Of a stretch of 64,000 bases of DNA, positions 45,437 through 53,846 are shown piece after piece (positions within the stretch are counted from its first letter, which is position 1; each line of letters starts with the position of its first letter). Position numbers and translations under genes: made by a program. The DNA comes from Arthrobacter alpinus (GTDB lineage: Bacteria > Actinomycetota > Actinomycetes > Actinomycetales > Micrococcaceae), in the NCBI RefSeq assembly GCF_001445575.1, contig NZ_CP013200.1, positions 3,162,001-3,226,000 of the forward strand, given 5' to 3'. The notes beneath the pieces are model-generated. The model searched no databases. It was given only the letters and a program-made list of their open reading frames with translations, and had not been told where the DNA came from.

Positions 45437-48087
45437 AGCCCGCCTCCTAGGGTCAGAGTGAGCTTCCCGTGGTCCGGGAAGTTGGGGGAATTGTCCATGC
45501 GCACGATCTCCAGCGGCCCCACGGCGAGCGCACCGCGCTCCAGTTCCGGGCCAGCCCGCATGCCTTGGCGTTGCAGCCTGAACACCACTGCGCTTTCAAC
45601 ACCCGGCACGGCTGCGGCGGCCGCCACAATGGCGGAGACGTACACGCCGGTGCCGAAGGTGAGCCGGTCGGGGTGGAAGAGGCCGCCGGGCCCGCTGCCA
45701 AGAACGCGCAGCAGGGTGGCCCGTACCTCGCCGCGTACATAGTGCGGGAGCACGCAGATTTCCAACCCCACCTCGATGGGCACATAGCCGGCAGCCGTGA
45801 CGGCGAGGTCGTGGCCCATCCGCCGGACGGGGGCCAGCCCGGCGGCGGTGGCGTCCAGCAATGCCTGCGCAGGCTGCTCGGTCCCCCATGGATCCACGCC
45901 CACCCGGGCCTCGTACCAGCTGCCGGTCCAGGCCAGCTGTGCTGCGGCACGCTGCAGTTCCGGGGCCTGCCCCGCGAGTTCGGCATAGTCCTCCGCCGTG
46001 ACGGCGCGCAGCCGCGTGCGGCGGAAGGCGTCCGGCGCCAGCAGCCGGGCCTCGGCGACGGCTTCCGCGTCCATGCCGCCGCTGGCTGGCAGCGGATTGC
46101 GCGGGGCCACCGTGGCCCCGCTCCACGAACCGTGGCGCAGCACCAGGAATGAGATGCTGTCCCGGCCCACATTGCCGGCCGCCCCGTTGCCCACACGGTA
46201 CGTGGCGGTGCCGATGAGCCCGGCTGCGGGCTGCTCACCGAGGTCGCCGTCGCCAAAACGGAGGCTGGCCCGGCCGGCGTCGTCCGTCTCCACCACAAAG
46301 TCGCGGTCGCGGGGCGAACTCTCCAGCAGGGTGGCGCGCGGTTCCCACCGGGCAGCGCTGCCGTCGGTGGGGTCCAGGAAGGAAAGTTCGACGGCGGGAC
46401 CCGCCTTCCGGGGGTCCCTCGCCGTGTCGGCGCAGGCTGCTCCGGGAACAGCGCGATCCGTGTGGGTCAGGGGTTGCTGGGCCAGGACGGGCGCAATGCG
46501 GGTGGGCACGGTGGTTTCCTCGACGGCGCCGCCGTCGCAACAGCACTCACCGGAGATGGTGTCCACGGAGACTGGGTCCCAGGGCGGGTCAGTGACGGTG
46601 CGGCCGTGGTCCACCAGGATGGTGTTGCCGCGTGCCACACTGATGCCTTCAACTGGGGCGCACCCGGGGGCGGCCGTGCGGGCGGACAGCCAGAGGTCAA
46701 AGCTGAGCGCATCCTCCGGGTGCCAGGTGACGTGGACCAGCCAGCCGCCGTCCTCCGGGCTGTCCACTGTGGTGAGTCTGACGGCTTGGCGGTGATCTGG
46801 CCGGGCGTCGGCCGGGTTGCCCGTGGCGGGGCCCTTGATTTCTTCGAAGATCAAGGCACTGCCCGCGGCCAGGTCCAGCGGCCGCACCGGGACCGCACCG
46901 TTCCAGGCGTCCGGGAGCGGTTCGCGCGGGTGGGCGCGGTGCCAGCGGTATCTATCAACCAGCGTTGCCTCCGTGGTACCCCGCGGCAGCTTGCATTGAG
47001 CCTCCCCGCCGGTGTCGATGCTCATTTCGCTGTGGGCGGCGTGGAACACCAGGCCTGTGGCAGTGGTGTCGGCGGGCTCGAAGACTTCCATTCCCGCTGC
47101 GGGGAGCTGGCCCAGCTGCACGTCCGTCAGCACGGTGCCGGGAACTGCAGCCAAGGCGGGGAAGTCCGTGGTGAAGTAGATGTCCCGGGCATCCACGGGC
47201 TCGGTGTCCGTGTCCGTGCAGACCGTCAGCCAGGCCCGGGCGTTGAGCCCTTCGTGGAGGCGGTAGTCCACGAGCTGCACGTGCCGGCGCACTGAGACCC
47301 GTTGCCGGGCTGTGCCCAGATAGGCTTCCGTGGCCACGGCGTCCTGGTAGTAGCTCAGCTCATCCGCGGCATACGCCAGCACCTCCACGAGGGCGATGCC
47401 AGCGTCTGCGGCGTGCCGTTCCTGCCAGCCGGGCATAGTGGCGGAGAGCCGGTCCAGCATCAGGGTGCGGAAGCTTTGGTAGTCCTTGGCAAGGTAGTCG
47501 ATGGAGGGATCGGGCGCCGGTGTGGCAGGGGCGGGGCAGTCCTGCACGCAGTCGACGCCGGTGGGGCAGCCTGCCTTGAAGCTGAAGGTTTCCGAGGAAA
47601 AGTCCGGATTGAAGCCGGGCAGCGGGACCCAGCCGGTGGCGCCGGCGCTGCCCAGGCTGACTGTGTACGTGGAGAAGTCGCCGCAGCGGTTCACCCGGAT
47701 GGCCAGGGCGGACCCGGCGGCGGGACCGTCGTCGTCTTCGTCGTCGTCGAAGGAGTCGGCGCCGGCACGCTGCACGGTCAGTCCCGTCACGGTGATGTTG
47801 GTGACGGCCTCCCCGCCCGTAATGCGGACATTGGCCGGCACCAGCCCGCCCGGCTGCCCGCCACCGGCAAGCTGCGGCATCTCGCCCATGAAGTACACCA
47901 GGACGGAACGCTGGTCATCGGAGACTTCCACATAGTCAATCGCGTTGAGGTTGGCGCGGTTGGCAAATGCCGCTGCGCGCGCCAGCCCTCCCCCGCACGG
48001 TGCGTTCGCGCCGCAGCCGGAACAGCCGGAGCAGGCTGTGCACCCGGCGCAGGAACCGCAGCCGGCCACGTTCTGGATCGCTGTCAT
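45433..48087 (-). CDS. putative baseplate assembly protein (gpJ-like) with Cys-rich N-terminus
   Basis: This 884-residue protein is the first of two gpJ-type baseplate wedge components (compare Afp11). The centre has DYLAKDYQSFRTLMLDRLSATMPGW and ELSYYQDAVATEAYLGTARQRVSVRRHVQLVDY, and the C-terminal part has LRFGDGDLGEQPAAGLIGTATYRVGNGAAGNVG followed by FRRTRLRAVTAEDYAELAG, all typical of the family. The first 31 residues are unusual: seven cysteines, six of them in consecutive C-x-x units (CGSCAGCTACSGCSGC). More Cys clusters occur near residues 175-190 and in SGECCCDGG. Metal binding is possible. The start overlaps gp25 by ATGA. Confidence 0.88.
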   Translation of the reverse strand: MTAIQNVAGCGSCAGCTACSGCSGCGANAPCGGGLARAAAFANRANLNAIDYVEVSDDQRSVLVYFMGEMPQLAGGGQPGGLVPANVRITGGEAVTNITVTGLTVQRAGADSFDDDEDDDGPAAGSALAIRVNRCGDFSTYTVSLGSAGATGWVPLPGFNPDFSSETFSFKAGCPTGVDCVQDCPAPATPAPDPSIDYLAKDYQSFRTLMLDRLSATMPGWQERHAADAGIALVEVLAYAADELSYYQDAVATEAYLGTARQRVSVRRHVQLVDYRLHEGLNARAWLTVCTDTDTEPVDARDIYFTTDFPALAAVPGTVLTDVQLGQLPAAGMEVFEPADTTATGLVFHAAHSEMSIDTGGEAQCKLPRGTTEATLVDRYRWHRAHPREPLPDAWNGAVPVRPLDLAAGSALIFEEIKGPATGNPADARPDHRQAVRLTTVDSPEDGGWLVHVTWHPEDALSFDLWLSARTAAPGCAPVEGISVARGNTILVDHGRTVTDPPWDPVSVDTISGECCCDGGAVEETTVPTRIAPVLAQQPLTHTDRAVPGAACADTARDPRKAGPAVELSFLDPTDGSAARWEPRATLLESSPRDRDFVVETDDAGRASLRFGDGDLGEQPAAGLIGTATYRVGNGAAGNVGRDSISFLVLRHGSWSGATVAPRNPLPASGGMDAEAVAEARLLAPDAFRRTRLRAVTAEDYAELAGQAPELQRAAAQLAWTGSWYEARVGVDPWGTEQPAQALLDATAAGLAPVRRMGHDLAVTAAGYVPIEVGLEICVLPHYVRGEVRATLLRVLGSGPGGLFHPDRLTFGTGVYVSAIVAAAAAVPGVESAVVFRLQRQGMRAGPELERGALAVGPLEIVRMDNSPNFPDHGKLTLTLGGGL

Positions 48088-48446
48088 GGCGTGTCCTGTC
48101 CTGTGAAGGTTTCGCTCTGCGTGTCACTGCTGCCGGCAAGGCGGTAGCTGATGTCCACACTGACGGTGGAGTCGCGGCTTTCCACGGTGAGCGCCTGGAT
48201 TTGAACCACGTCGCCAAGCCAGCGCTGCAGGCCGGCCTGGACCGTGAACTGCAATGCTGCAGCCAGCTCCGGGCTGTTGGGGCTAAAGATGAGCTGCTGG
48301 AGGCCGCTGCCGAAGTCGGGACGGTTGACCCGCTCCCCGGGGTTGGTGAACAGAAATTGCTCCATCATGTCCCGCACATGTCCGGCGTCGTCGGTGGTGG
48401 CGGTGCGGCCCAGAGGGTCGAAGTGCCAGGGGTGGTCAATGTTCAT
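48084..48446 (-). CDS. gp25/GPW-like baseplate protein
   Basis: The ATG at 48446 gives 120 residues; an upstream TTG in frame is less likely. The sequence follows the gp25/lysozyme-like baseplate family: FDPLGRTATTDDAGHVRDMMEQFLFTNPGERVNRPDFGSGLQQLIFSPNS, then LQFTVQAGLQRWLGDVVQIQALTVE. In contractile tails gp25 (Afp9) joins the wedges to the sheath start, and its EPR-like core is here NPGERVNRPDFG. It lies between the PAAR-like tip and the gpJ genes. Confidence 0.9.
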   Translation of the reverse strand: MNIDHPWHFDPLGRTATTDDAGHVRDMMEQFLFTNPGERVNRPDFGSGLQQLIFSPNSPELAAALQFTVQAGLQRWLGDVVQIQALTVESRDSTVSVDISYRLAGSSDTQSETFTGQDTP

Positions 48447-48453
48447 GGCGCGT

Positions 48454-48777
48454 TCACATCCCCACAACCCGGGTCTGAAAAGCGGCCGGCATGAGCGGGG
48501 CCACGGTGGGTGCGCAGATTGCCTGGCTGTCAGCCAGGAGCAGCGGCTGCCCGCTGGACAACACGCGGGTACTGCCAGTGGTCCAGGTAGCCGTTACGCA
48601 GGGGCCGTTGCCGGCGTTGGGCGGCGGCAGGGGGCAGCCGGCCACTGTCCAGGGTGGGGGCATGGTGACGCTTGGCTGGCCGCTCACCGTGACGCGCGGG
48701 TTGGGCGTGGTGGGCTGGGCCTGTCCGCCGTGCGCGCACAGCACGGTGGCTCCCACATGAAGCAATGGTCCCGGCAT
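48454..48777 (-). CDS. PAAR-like spike tip protein
   Basis: This 107-residue protein starts MPGPLLHVGATVLCAHGGQAQPTT, followed by PRVTVSGQPSVTMPPPWTVAGCPLPPP and GPCVTATWTTGSTRVLSSGQPLLLADSQA. The pattern of short beta turns with Cys and His residues matches PAAR-like/DUF4280-type tip proteins that sharpen the spike (compare Afp10). CAHGG and two later Cys residues could bind a metal ion. It sits between the gp5-like spike and gp25 genes, the expected place. Confidence 0.85.
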   Translation of the reverse strand: MPGPLLHVGATVLCAHGGQAQPTTPNPRVTVSGQPSVTMPPPWTVAGCPLPPPNAGNGPCVTATWTTGSTRVLSSGQPLLLADSQAICAPTVAPLMPAAFQTRVVGM

Positions 48778-48801
48778 GATGTTCCCCTTTCCTTACGGCC
48801 G

Positions 48802-49308
48802 TCAGGTGACGGCCAGCGCCCCGTTGTTGACGCTCACGGTGGGCCCGGCCAGCACTATGGTGGCCACCCCGTTGGTGATGGTGATGCCTGCTTCGTTGAT
48901 GAGGATCGACGCGCCGCCTGCGCTGCGGATCTGGATGCCGCCGGCCGGCCCGGGCAGGTCGCTGAGGGTCATGGAGTTGCCCAGCCCCGTCTGCAGCACG
49001 ATGCTGGGGCTGAGCGGATTACCGGCTAGGGCAATCGCCGGAATCTCTGCAGCGCTGCCCCAGAACCCGCCGGTCCAGATGGGGTAGTCAAGATCGCCCT
49101 GCTCATACTCAATCCATACAGCGGAACCGATGGCCGGAACCACGAACACTCCCGACTGTTTCCCCGCAAACGGCACGCAGGGCAGGGCCCAAGTAGACGG
49201 GATGAGTCCTGTGGCGTCAGGGACAATGGCCTGGATGCGGCCCATTTGTTGCGGGTCAACGTTCAGTGCCACGGTGCCCCGATACTTGCCAAAATGTTCG
49301 CCGCTCAT
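48802..49308 (-). CDS. gp5/VgrG-like spike OB-fold protein
   Basis: The ATG at 49308 gives 168 residues and overlaps the gpD gene by ATGA; the frame extends upstream, but that part is the shadow of gpD. The protein has the gp5 OB-fold signature: YRGTVALNVDPQQMGRIQAIVPDATG, WALPCVPFAGKQSGVFVVPAIGSAVWIEYEQGDLDYPIWTGGFWG. A short repetitive beta segment follows (IQIRSAGGASILINEAGITITNGVATIVLAGPTVSVNNG), as in trimeric spike needles. Together with gpD it makes up what Afp8/VgrG provides in one chain. Confidence 0.92.
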   Translation of the reverse strand: MSGEHFGKYRGTVALNVDPQQMGRIQAIVPDATGLIPSTWALPCVPFAGKQSGVFVVPAIGSAVWIEYEQGDLDYPIWTGGFWGSAAEIPAIALAGNPLSPSIVLQTGLGNSMTLSDLPGPAGGIQIRSAGGASILINEAGITITNGVATIVLAGPTVSVNNGALAVT

Positions 49309-50432
49309 GCCGCCACCACCGGAACCGTTGAAATGAGCCCGTTGCGGCTCAGCTTGAATTTTTGCGTGAATTCGCCGCGCTTGACCGAGTGCCGGACCTC
49401 GGAAACGTAGTACAGCCCGTCGAAGGCCATACCCGCCCCGCGCACCCCCACAAGCTGCCGGGCGGCCAGGATCCGGCCGTAGCGCAGCACATCCAGAGAG
49501 CCTTCGGCCTCCACAGTGTCGGCCGAGTTGGCCGCGGCCGCGATGCCCACCATGATGGCCTGGGCAGGAGTGTATTTGGCCGTCTCCTTGAGCCGTGTGA
49601 TGTTCGACGGCGGCAGGTTGATAAGTCCCAGCGGCGGGTTGAGAGGGGTGATGGGCGGGATGGGAATGGGGATGGGGATGTGTGTTTGCTCGTTCTGGAT
49701 GAAGACGATGGGCAGGGTTGCCTTCTGCGGCTTGTAGGTAAAGGTGATCGAGGTGGCGTTGCTGTGGGCGTCCATGTCGAGGCTGAGGGCCGACTGGGGA
49801 ACACCGACCTTGATGCGTGGGCCCCAGTAGGCGGTGCACACGCCCGGGACAGGGCCAGGGGACAGGTAGAACACGTAGCCCACCCTTTTGGCCAGGGCCG
49901 TGATGTATTTCAGGTCGGTGCCCTGCTGTGCGGGGATCTTGGCGGTAGGGATGGGCACGTCCAGCATGATGCTGGGAACGATGAGTGGCACCACGCCCAG
50001 GACGGCGTACTTGGCCAGGACCAGGGCCACGGCGGCTTCGGCCGGCATGGCCGGGAACGGCAGGCCGGTCAGGTCCAGTTTGTCCATGAGCTTGCCCAAG
50101 TCTTCCCCCGTGACCTGCAGGACCGAGTGCCCGGCGTCGTTCCCGGGCAGCACCTGGGCCTGAGTCACCACGCCGTCGGCCAAGACTGTCACGGAGCCGT
50201 TGAGGGTGGCGGTGAGCACCACCCGAACAATCGGGAAGGGGGACCCGCCCGCAACAAGGAACAGCGTGGGAAGAACCGAGCTGTTGCTCATGGTGAATCT
50301 AAGCGTGAACACGCCCGGGTCGTTGTCCCCCTGCGTTGCCTCGACGCTGACAAGGGCGTCGATCACGGATTCCGGGACGGGGAGGGCTATGGCCGGGCCC
50401 ACCATGAGGCCAAGCTGGAGGGAGCTAGACAT
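49305..50432 (-). CDS. gpD-like hub protein (late control D family)
   Basis: This 375-residue protein corresponds to the phage gpD / gp27-like hub at the base of the spike. Recognisable parts are FTLRFTMSNSS, ITALAKRVGYVFYLSPGPVPGVCTAYWGPRI (compare the usual tandem hub domains), SLDMDAHSNATSITFTYKPQ and the C-terminal AFDGLYYVSEVRHSVKRGEFTQKFKLSRNGL, which is a typical ending for this family. A Pro/Ile-rich segment (HIPIPIPIPPITPLNPP, about residue 255) forms an unusual loop. It overlaps both neighbours by a few bases. Confidence 0.9.
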   Translation of the reverse strand: MSSSLQLGLMVGPAIALPVPESVIDALVSVEATQGDNDPGVFTLRFTMSNSSVLPTLFLVAGGSPFPIVRVVLTATLNGSVTVLADGVVTQAQVLPGNDAGHSVLQVTGEDLGKLMDKLDLTGLPFPAMPAEAAVALVLAKYAVLGVVPLIVPSIMLDVPIPTAKIPAQQGTDLKYITALAKRVGYVFYLSPGPVPGVCTAYWGPRIKVGVPQSALSLDMDAHSNATSITFTYKPQKATLPIVFIQNEQTHIPIPIPIPPITPLNPPLGLINLPPSNITRLKETAKYTPAQAIMVGIAAAANSADTVEAEGSLDVLRYGRILAARQLVGVRGAGMAFDGLYYVSEVRHSVKRGEFTQKFKLSRNGLISTVPVVAA

Positions 50433-50745
50433 GGGGCGCCCCCGGGATTCCCTCGGCCAGCGCGATCCGCAGCACCGTGCCGGGGACAGCTGTCAGCTCA
50501 CGGGGGTTCATGGCCCGGTTGGCGTCGGCCACCCGCCAGGACAATTCGGGGTCGTCCAGGGCCGCCGCGGCGACCGTGTCGAGGCGATCCCCGGCTGCCA
50601 CGGTGCGCGAGGCAATGCCCGCGAGGGCCTCCGGGTGCGGGAGGAAGCGGCGGTCAAGATAGGCAATGGGCGTGCCATCCGGTGCAGTCCACGTCCTGGT
50701 GCCGGTGAACACGTAGCGGCTGTTGGCGGCAAAATTGGCGGACAT
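50425..50745 (-). CDS. LysM-like tail protein
   Basis: This 106-residue protein has a C-terminal LysM-like domain: SRTVAAGDRLDTVAAAALDDPELSWRVADANRAMNPRELTAVPGTVLRIAL. Before this it has YVFTGTRTWTAPDGTPIAYLDRRFLPHP. Short LysM proteins of this kind occur between the tube and hub genes of contractile systems and correspond to phage gpX or the LysM end of Afp7. It is preceded by the tube-hub protein gene with a two-base gap and overlaps gpD by 8 bases. LysM here probably acts as a structural module and not as a wall-binding one. Confidence 0.85.
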   Translation of the reverse strand: MSANFAANSRYVFTGTRTWTAPDGTPIAYLDRRFLPHPEALAGIASRTVAAGDRLDTVAAAALDDPELSWRVADANRAMNPRELTAVPGTVLRIALAEGIPGAPHV

Positions 50746-50747
50746 GG

Positions 50748-51398
50748 CTAGATCCCCCTGATTCCGAGTGCGCCGAGCCCGGTCTGCGGACCACCGGCGG
50801 CGAATTGTTCTTTCTGGGCCAGGTAGCCCATGAAGAGGCTGCCCGCGCGATGGGCAAAACCGGTGTCCTCAACCGTGAGCACTCGCAGGCCCAGGCTGAC
50901 TTTGGCCTGGATGGGGTTGAGGTTCACATCGAAAGCTTCCTCGCTGATGGAGAATTCGGTGATGCGCACGGGCAGGACACGGTTTTTGCTCCACACAAAC
51001 AGGGGCAGAGGCGCCTCCATGGGCAGTATTTCCAGTCGCCCGGCCTGTTGCAGGGCATTGTTGGCGAGCAGCTGCGCGCTGCTGGGGTAGACGAGCGTCT
51101 CCAAGGCGGCCAGTTGTGGGAAAATCCCGGAGACGTTGGCAGGGGCCGTGCCAAGTTCAAGCTGATCGACGGCGTCGATCTCGGCCTCAAACTTGATGGT
51201 CTCCGTGGGCGGGCCCTTGATGCGCAGCACCTCCGAACGATCAGGAGTGTCTGTGCCAGCGCCGTGGACAGCCAGTGTTCGGCTGAGGGTGGCCGGGTTG
51301 TACTGCAGGGCGATGATGCGCAGCACCGCTGAGGTGTCAGGGTCGATCAGCACTATTCCGCCGCGAATCAGACGTGGCGCATTTGGCGGGGCGCTCAT
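50748..51398 (-). CDS. CIS tube-associated hub protein (Afp7 N-terminal type)
   Basis: The ATG at 51398 overlaps the upstream stop by ATGA and gives 216 residues; the upstream frame extension is basic and unlike the family. It contains LIDPDTSAVLRIIALQYNPATLSRTL and later TIKFEAEIDAVDQLELG, LPLFVWSKNRVLPVRITEFSISEEAFDVNLNPIQAKVSLGLRVL, the pattern of the injection-system tube protein domain found at the N-terminus of Afp7/PVC7-like proteins. In those systems this domain joins the inner tube to the spike hub. Here the LysM half is a separate gene downstream. Confidence 0.88.
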   Translation of the reverse strand: MSAPPNAPRLIRGGIVLIDPDTSAVLRIIALQYNPATLSRTLAVHGAGTDTPDRSEVLRIKGPPTETIKFEAEIDAVDQLELGTAPANVSGIFPQLAALETLVYPSSAQLLANNALQQAGRLEILPMEAPLPLFVWSKNRVLPVRITEFSISEEAFDVNLNPIQAKVSLGLRVLTVEDTGFAHRAGSLFMGYLAQKEQFAAGGPQTGLGALGIRGI

Positions 51399-51925
51399 GG
51401 CGCGCCTCCCGTCGCTGTGGCGGACTCGTTGATGGTGACGCCGCCGGAATTCTCGGTGCGCACAGTAACGTTGCGGGGCCGGCCGCCGTCGGACCACCAA
51501 AAACTGACTCCCTGCGGCGGGTCCCCGCCGAGAAGTTGCGGCAGCCGGGCCCCCGGCGCGTCCTCAAGGTCCTCTTCGGTCAGGACAGGATCGTTGCACC
51601 GTGCCGGATCCAGCAGCAGTGCCGCCGAGGCTGCCACGGCGGCCGCCGCTGGCGCTTCCCCGGATTCCGCCCACCTAGCAAACAGCTTGCCCAAGGCCTG
51701 GCCGGGGTAGGTGTCAGGCGGATCCTCGTCACGCAGCAGACCTGACAGGGCACCTCTGCCCCGGCCCGCGCCCCAGCTGGCGGCGAACAAACGGCAGCCC
51801 GGGGCGGTTTCCTCAGCGTTGAGCGTGACGGAGACGTCTGCGGGCGCAACCAGACCGCGGCCGCCCAGCTCCTGGGAGCGCTGAGCCACGACCTCCCTGA
51901 TGCGCTGCGTCACGTCCTGTTCCAT
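51395..51925 (-). CDS. hypothetical protein of the injection-system operon
   Basis: I do not recognise this 176-residue protein. It begins MEQDVTQRIREVVAQRSQELGGRGLVAP, then DVSVTLNAEETAPGCRLFAASWGAGRG, an Ala-rich helical centre and a C-terminal segment SFWWSDGGRPRNVTVRTENSGGVTINESATATGG. It has no signal peptide or membrane helix. It lies between the peptidase-bearing DUF4157 gene and the tube-hub gene and overlaps the latter by ATGA. A role as a structural accessory or an effector-loading partner is possible but not supported by motifs. Confidence 0.7.
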   Translation of the reverse strand: MEQDVTQRIREVVAQRSQELGGRGLVAPADVSVTLNAEETAPGCRLFAASWGAGRGRGALSGLLRDEDPPDTYPGQALGKLFARWAESGEAPAAAAVAASAALLLDPARCNDPVLTEEDLEDAPGARLPQLLGGDPPQGVSFWWSDGGRPRNVTVRTENSGGVTINESATATGGAP

Positions 51926-51980
51926 CGTGTTCCTTCCATTTACCGATCTATCCTGGGTGTCCTGGCCCGCGTGCTACCCC

Positions 51981-53846
51981 TCACCTCGAGGGGGCCAGCG
52001 GGGCCACAGTTGATGCAAAGTAGGCGGCCGTGTCCGGGTCCTTTTGGGTCAGCACCCGGCGTTTCTCAGGCCCGCCAAAGTAGAACGAATACACCTCGGC
52101 AAACCAATCGGGAGGGCCGTTGAACTGGTAGGGCGTGACCATCCTGCTGCGCGCCTCAAAGTTGTAGCGATTCCAAGACGGCGGGTCGGAGAGTTCATAG
52201 ACGTGTGCGTCGGGCGCGCCCAGCCGGTCGCCGCCGTCGGGCTTGAACCACGGATGGTCCAGGGCCGTGCCAATTGCCGACAACGCGGGGTCGGCGGCGA
52301 TGGCGGCCTTCACGGGTGCGGCCAGGCCGGCATACCAGGGCCGGGCACTAATCCGCGCGAGCAGGCCTGTAACAGACTGGTTTGTCATGGCGGTGGTCAT
52401 CTCCACCTCCACGTCGTCGCGCTGGAGCGTGGGCAGGGCAAAGATTCCGGTGTGGGAGTCGTCAACCATGTCGTGGGCGACGAATTCCGGGTTGAGGGCA
52501 TATTGCACCCAGCCACCCCTCGAGGCGCTCGCTGGTTCGGTGCCTTGTGTCCAGCCCATCTGCTTGTCCACCGCGTGGCCGGTCTCATGCAGGGCTGTTT
52601 GGCTCAGCTCCGTTTCGGCCACGTTCATGTCCAGTTCCCGCCGACGGCCCGAATACACGCCCGTGGTGGTTTCCCCTTGCGCATCGGCGCCTTCGGTAAA
52701 GGCGCCTAGGCGCCGGAACGCGGCGTTCCGGGCAACATGCCCGTCGGGCAGACCATCCAAGGCCAGGTAAGTTTGTCGCAGGGCAGGGACCTTCCAATCG
52801 GCGGCGGTCAGGCTGGCAATGGCCCCTCGGCCCACGGGGACGTCAAAGCGCGTGCCGGCGGCCAAGATTAAGGTGGGCAGGGCGCCGTCGTCCGATTCGG
52901 TGACGATCACGCGCAGGATGCGCTGCTGGCCCGCCGTGAGCCGGCCGGGAGTCAGGGAATTAACCCAGGGGCGGATATAGCGGGCCTGGTGCCCCGCGTT
53001 GGAGTTGTTGATGAGCCGGCCCAACGTGCCGTTGCGCTCCAGCCCGGCCAGGAACACTTCCTGCTGGGCGGGCGGCAAATTCGCCATGGTGTTGAAGACG
53101 TTGCTGACATCGGTGTCGGTCACCGCCCAATCGAACAGCCCGTAGCTCAGCGATTCCTCTGCCGACGGCAGCGCCCGGGCCACACCAATGGCCGCAAGGA
53201 CGCGCTGGTAGGCCGGACCGGTTTTAGCGGAATCGGGGAGGTTTTCAATGAGCCGGTCAAGGTACTTTTGCTCCAGCCGGCCAAGTCCCGCTGCCAGCGC
53301 GGGAGCGGGCAGCGCGGCGAGGGCAGCCAGGGACGTGGTGGCGTCTGCGTCTGTCACTGCCCAATCCCGGAGGCCGTAGGACAGCTTGTCGCGGACGTCG
53401 TCAATAACGTCGAAAACGATGGAGGGAGTGGCGGACTGCCGCTGCTGCACGGCATGCGCGGCCTCGTGGCTGAGCACTCGCAGGCCATCGGCCGTGGCGG
53501 GGTTGAGTCGAGCGGCGCTGCCGAGGATGTTCTGCCCCACCGTGGCGGCGTTGGCCCCCACGGATTCGGCGAAACGACCGGCGGCGTCGCTGGCATGGAC
53601 CCGGACGGCCGAGAGGTCGGCGCCGGTGACATGCTCCAGTGCCCTGCGTGCTTCGGCGGCCAGCGGCTGGCCAGTGGAGTCCATGCTGCGGCGCGCCCCG
53701 CGGGCCAAGACTGCCTCCAGCGGCCCCGTCAGTGGAACGGCGCGTTCATGGCGTTCCGGGCGCGGGGCCAGCCCCGACATCCGCGTGGCGACGGCGTCCG
53801 CGGCATGTTCCCGGGCAAGTGTGCTGCCACCCCCACCCGACGTCAT
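51981..53846 (-). CDS. DUF4157 (eCIS core) protein with C-terminal lethal-factor-like zinc peptidase
   Basis: The ATG at 53846 overlaps the previous stop by ATGA and gives 621 residues. An N-terminal DUF4157 domain (about 55-140) has DLSAVRVHASDAAGRFAESVGANAATVGQNIL and a zinc motif HEAAH at 127-131. Two related units follow, each with LSYGL-x-DWAVTD (about residues 150-200 and 225-275). The C-terminal domain has a second zinc motif in ALHETGHAVDKQ (HETGH, 420-424) and a distal glutamate in PDWFAEVYSFYF (Glu584). The HExGHxVD plus FAE arrangement resembles anthrax lethal factor. DUF4157 marks proteins linked to eCIS particles, so this is a probable cargo toxin or a maturation peptidase. Confidence 0.85.
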   Translation of the reverse strand: MTSGGGGSTLAREHAADAVATRMSGLAPRPERHERAVPLTGPLEAVLARGARRSMDSTGQPLAAEARRALEHVTGADLSAVRVHASDAAGRFAESVGANAATVGQNILGSAARLNPATADGLRVLSHEAAHAVQQRQSATPSIVFDVIDDVRDKLSYGLRDWAVTDADATTSLAALAALPAPALAAGLGRLEQKYLDRLIENLPDSAKTGPAYQRVLAAIGVARALPSAEESLSYGLFDWAVTDTDVSNVFNTMANLPPAQQEVFLAGLERNGTLGRLINNSNAGHQARYIRPWVNSLTPGRLTAGQQRILRVIVTESDDGALPTLILAAGTRFDVPVGRGAIASLTAADWKVPALRQTYLALDGLPDGHVARNAAFRRLGAFTEGADAQGETTTGVYSGRRRELDMNVAETELSQTALHETGHAVDKQMGWTQGTEPASASRGGWVQYALNPEFVAHDMVDDSHTGIFALPTLQRDDVEVEMTTAMTNQSVTGLLARISARPWYAGLAAPVKAAIAADPALSAIGTALDHPWFKPDGGDRLGAPDAHVYELSDPPSWNRYNFEARSRMVTPYQFNGPPDWFAEVYSFYFGGPEKRRVLTQKDPDTAAYFASTVAPLAPSR

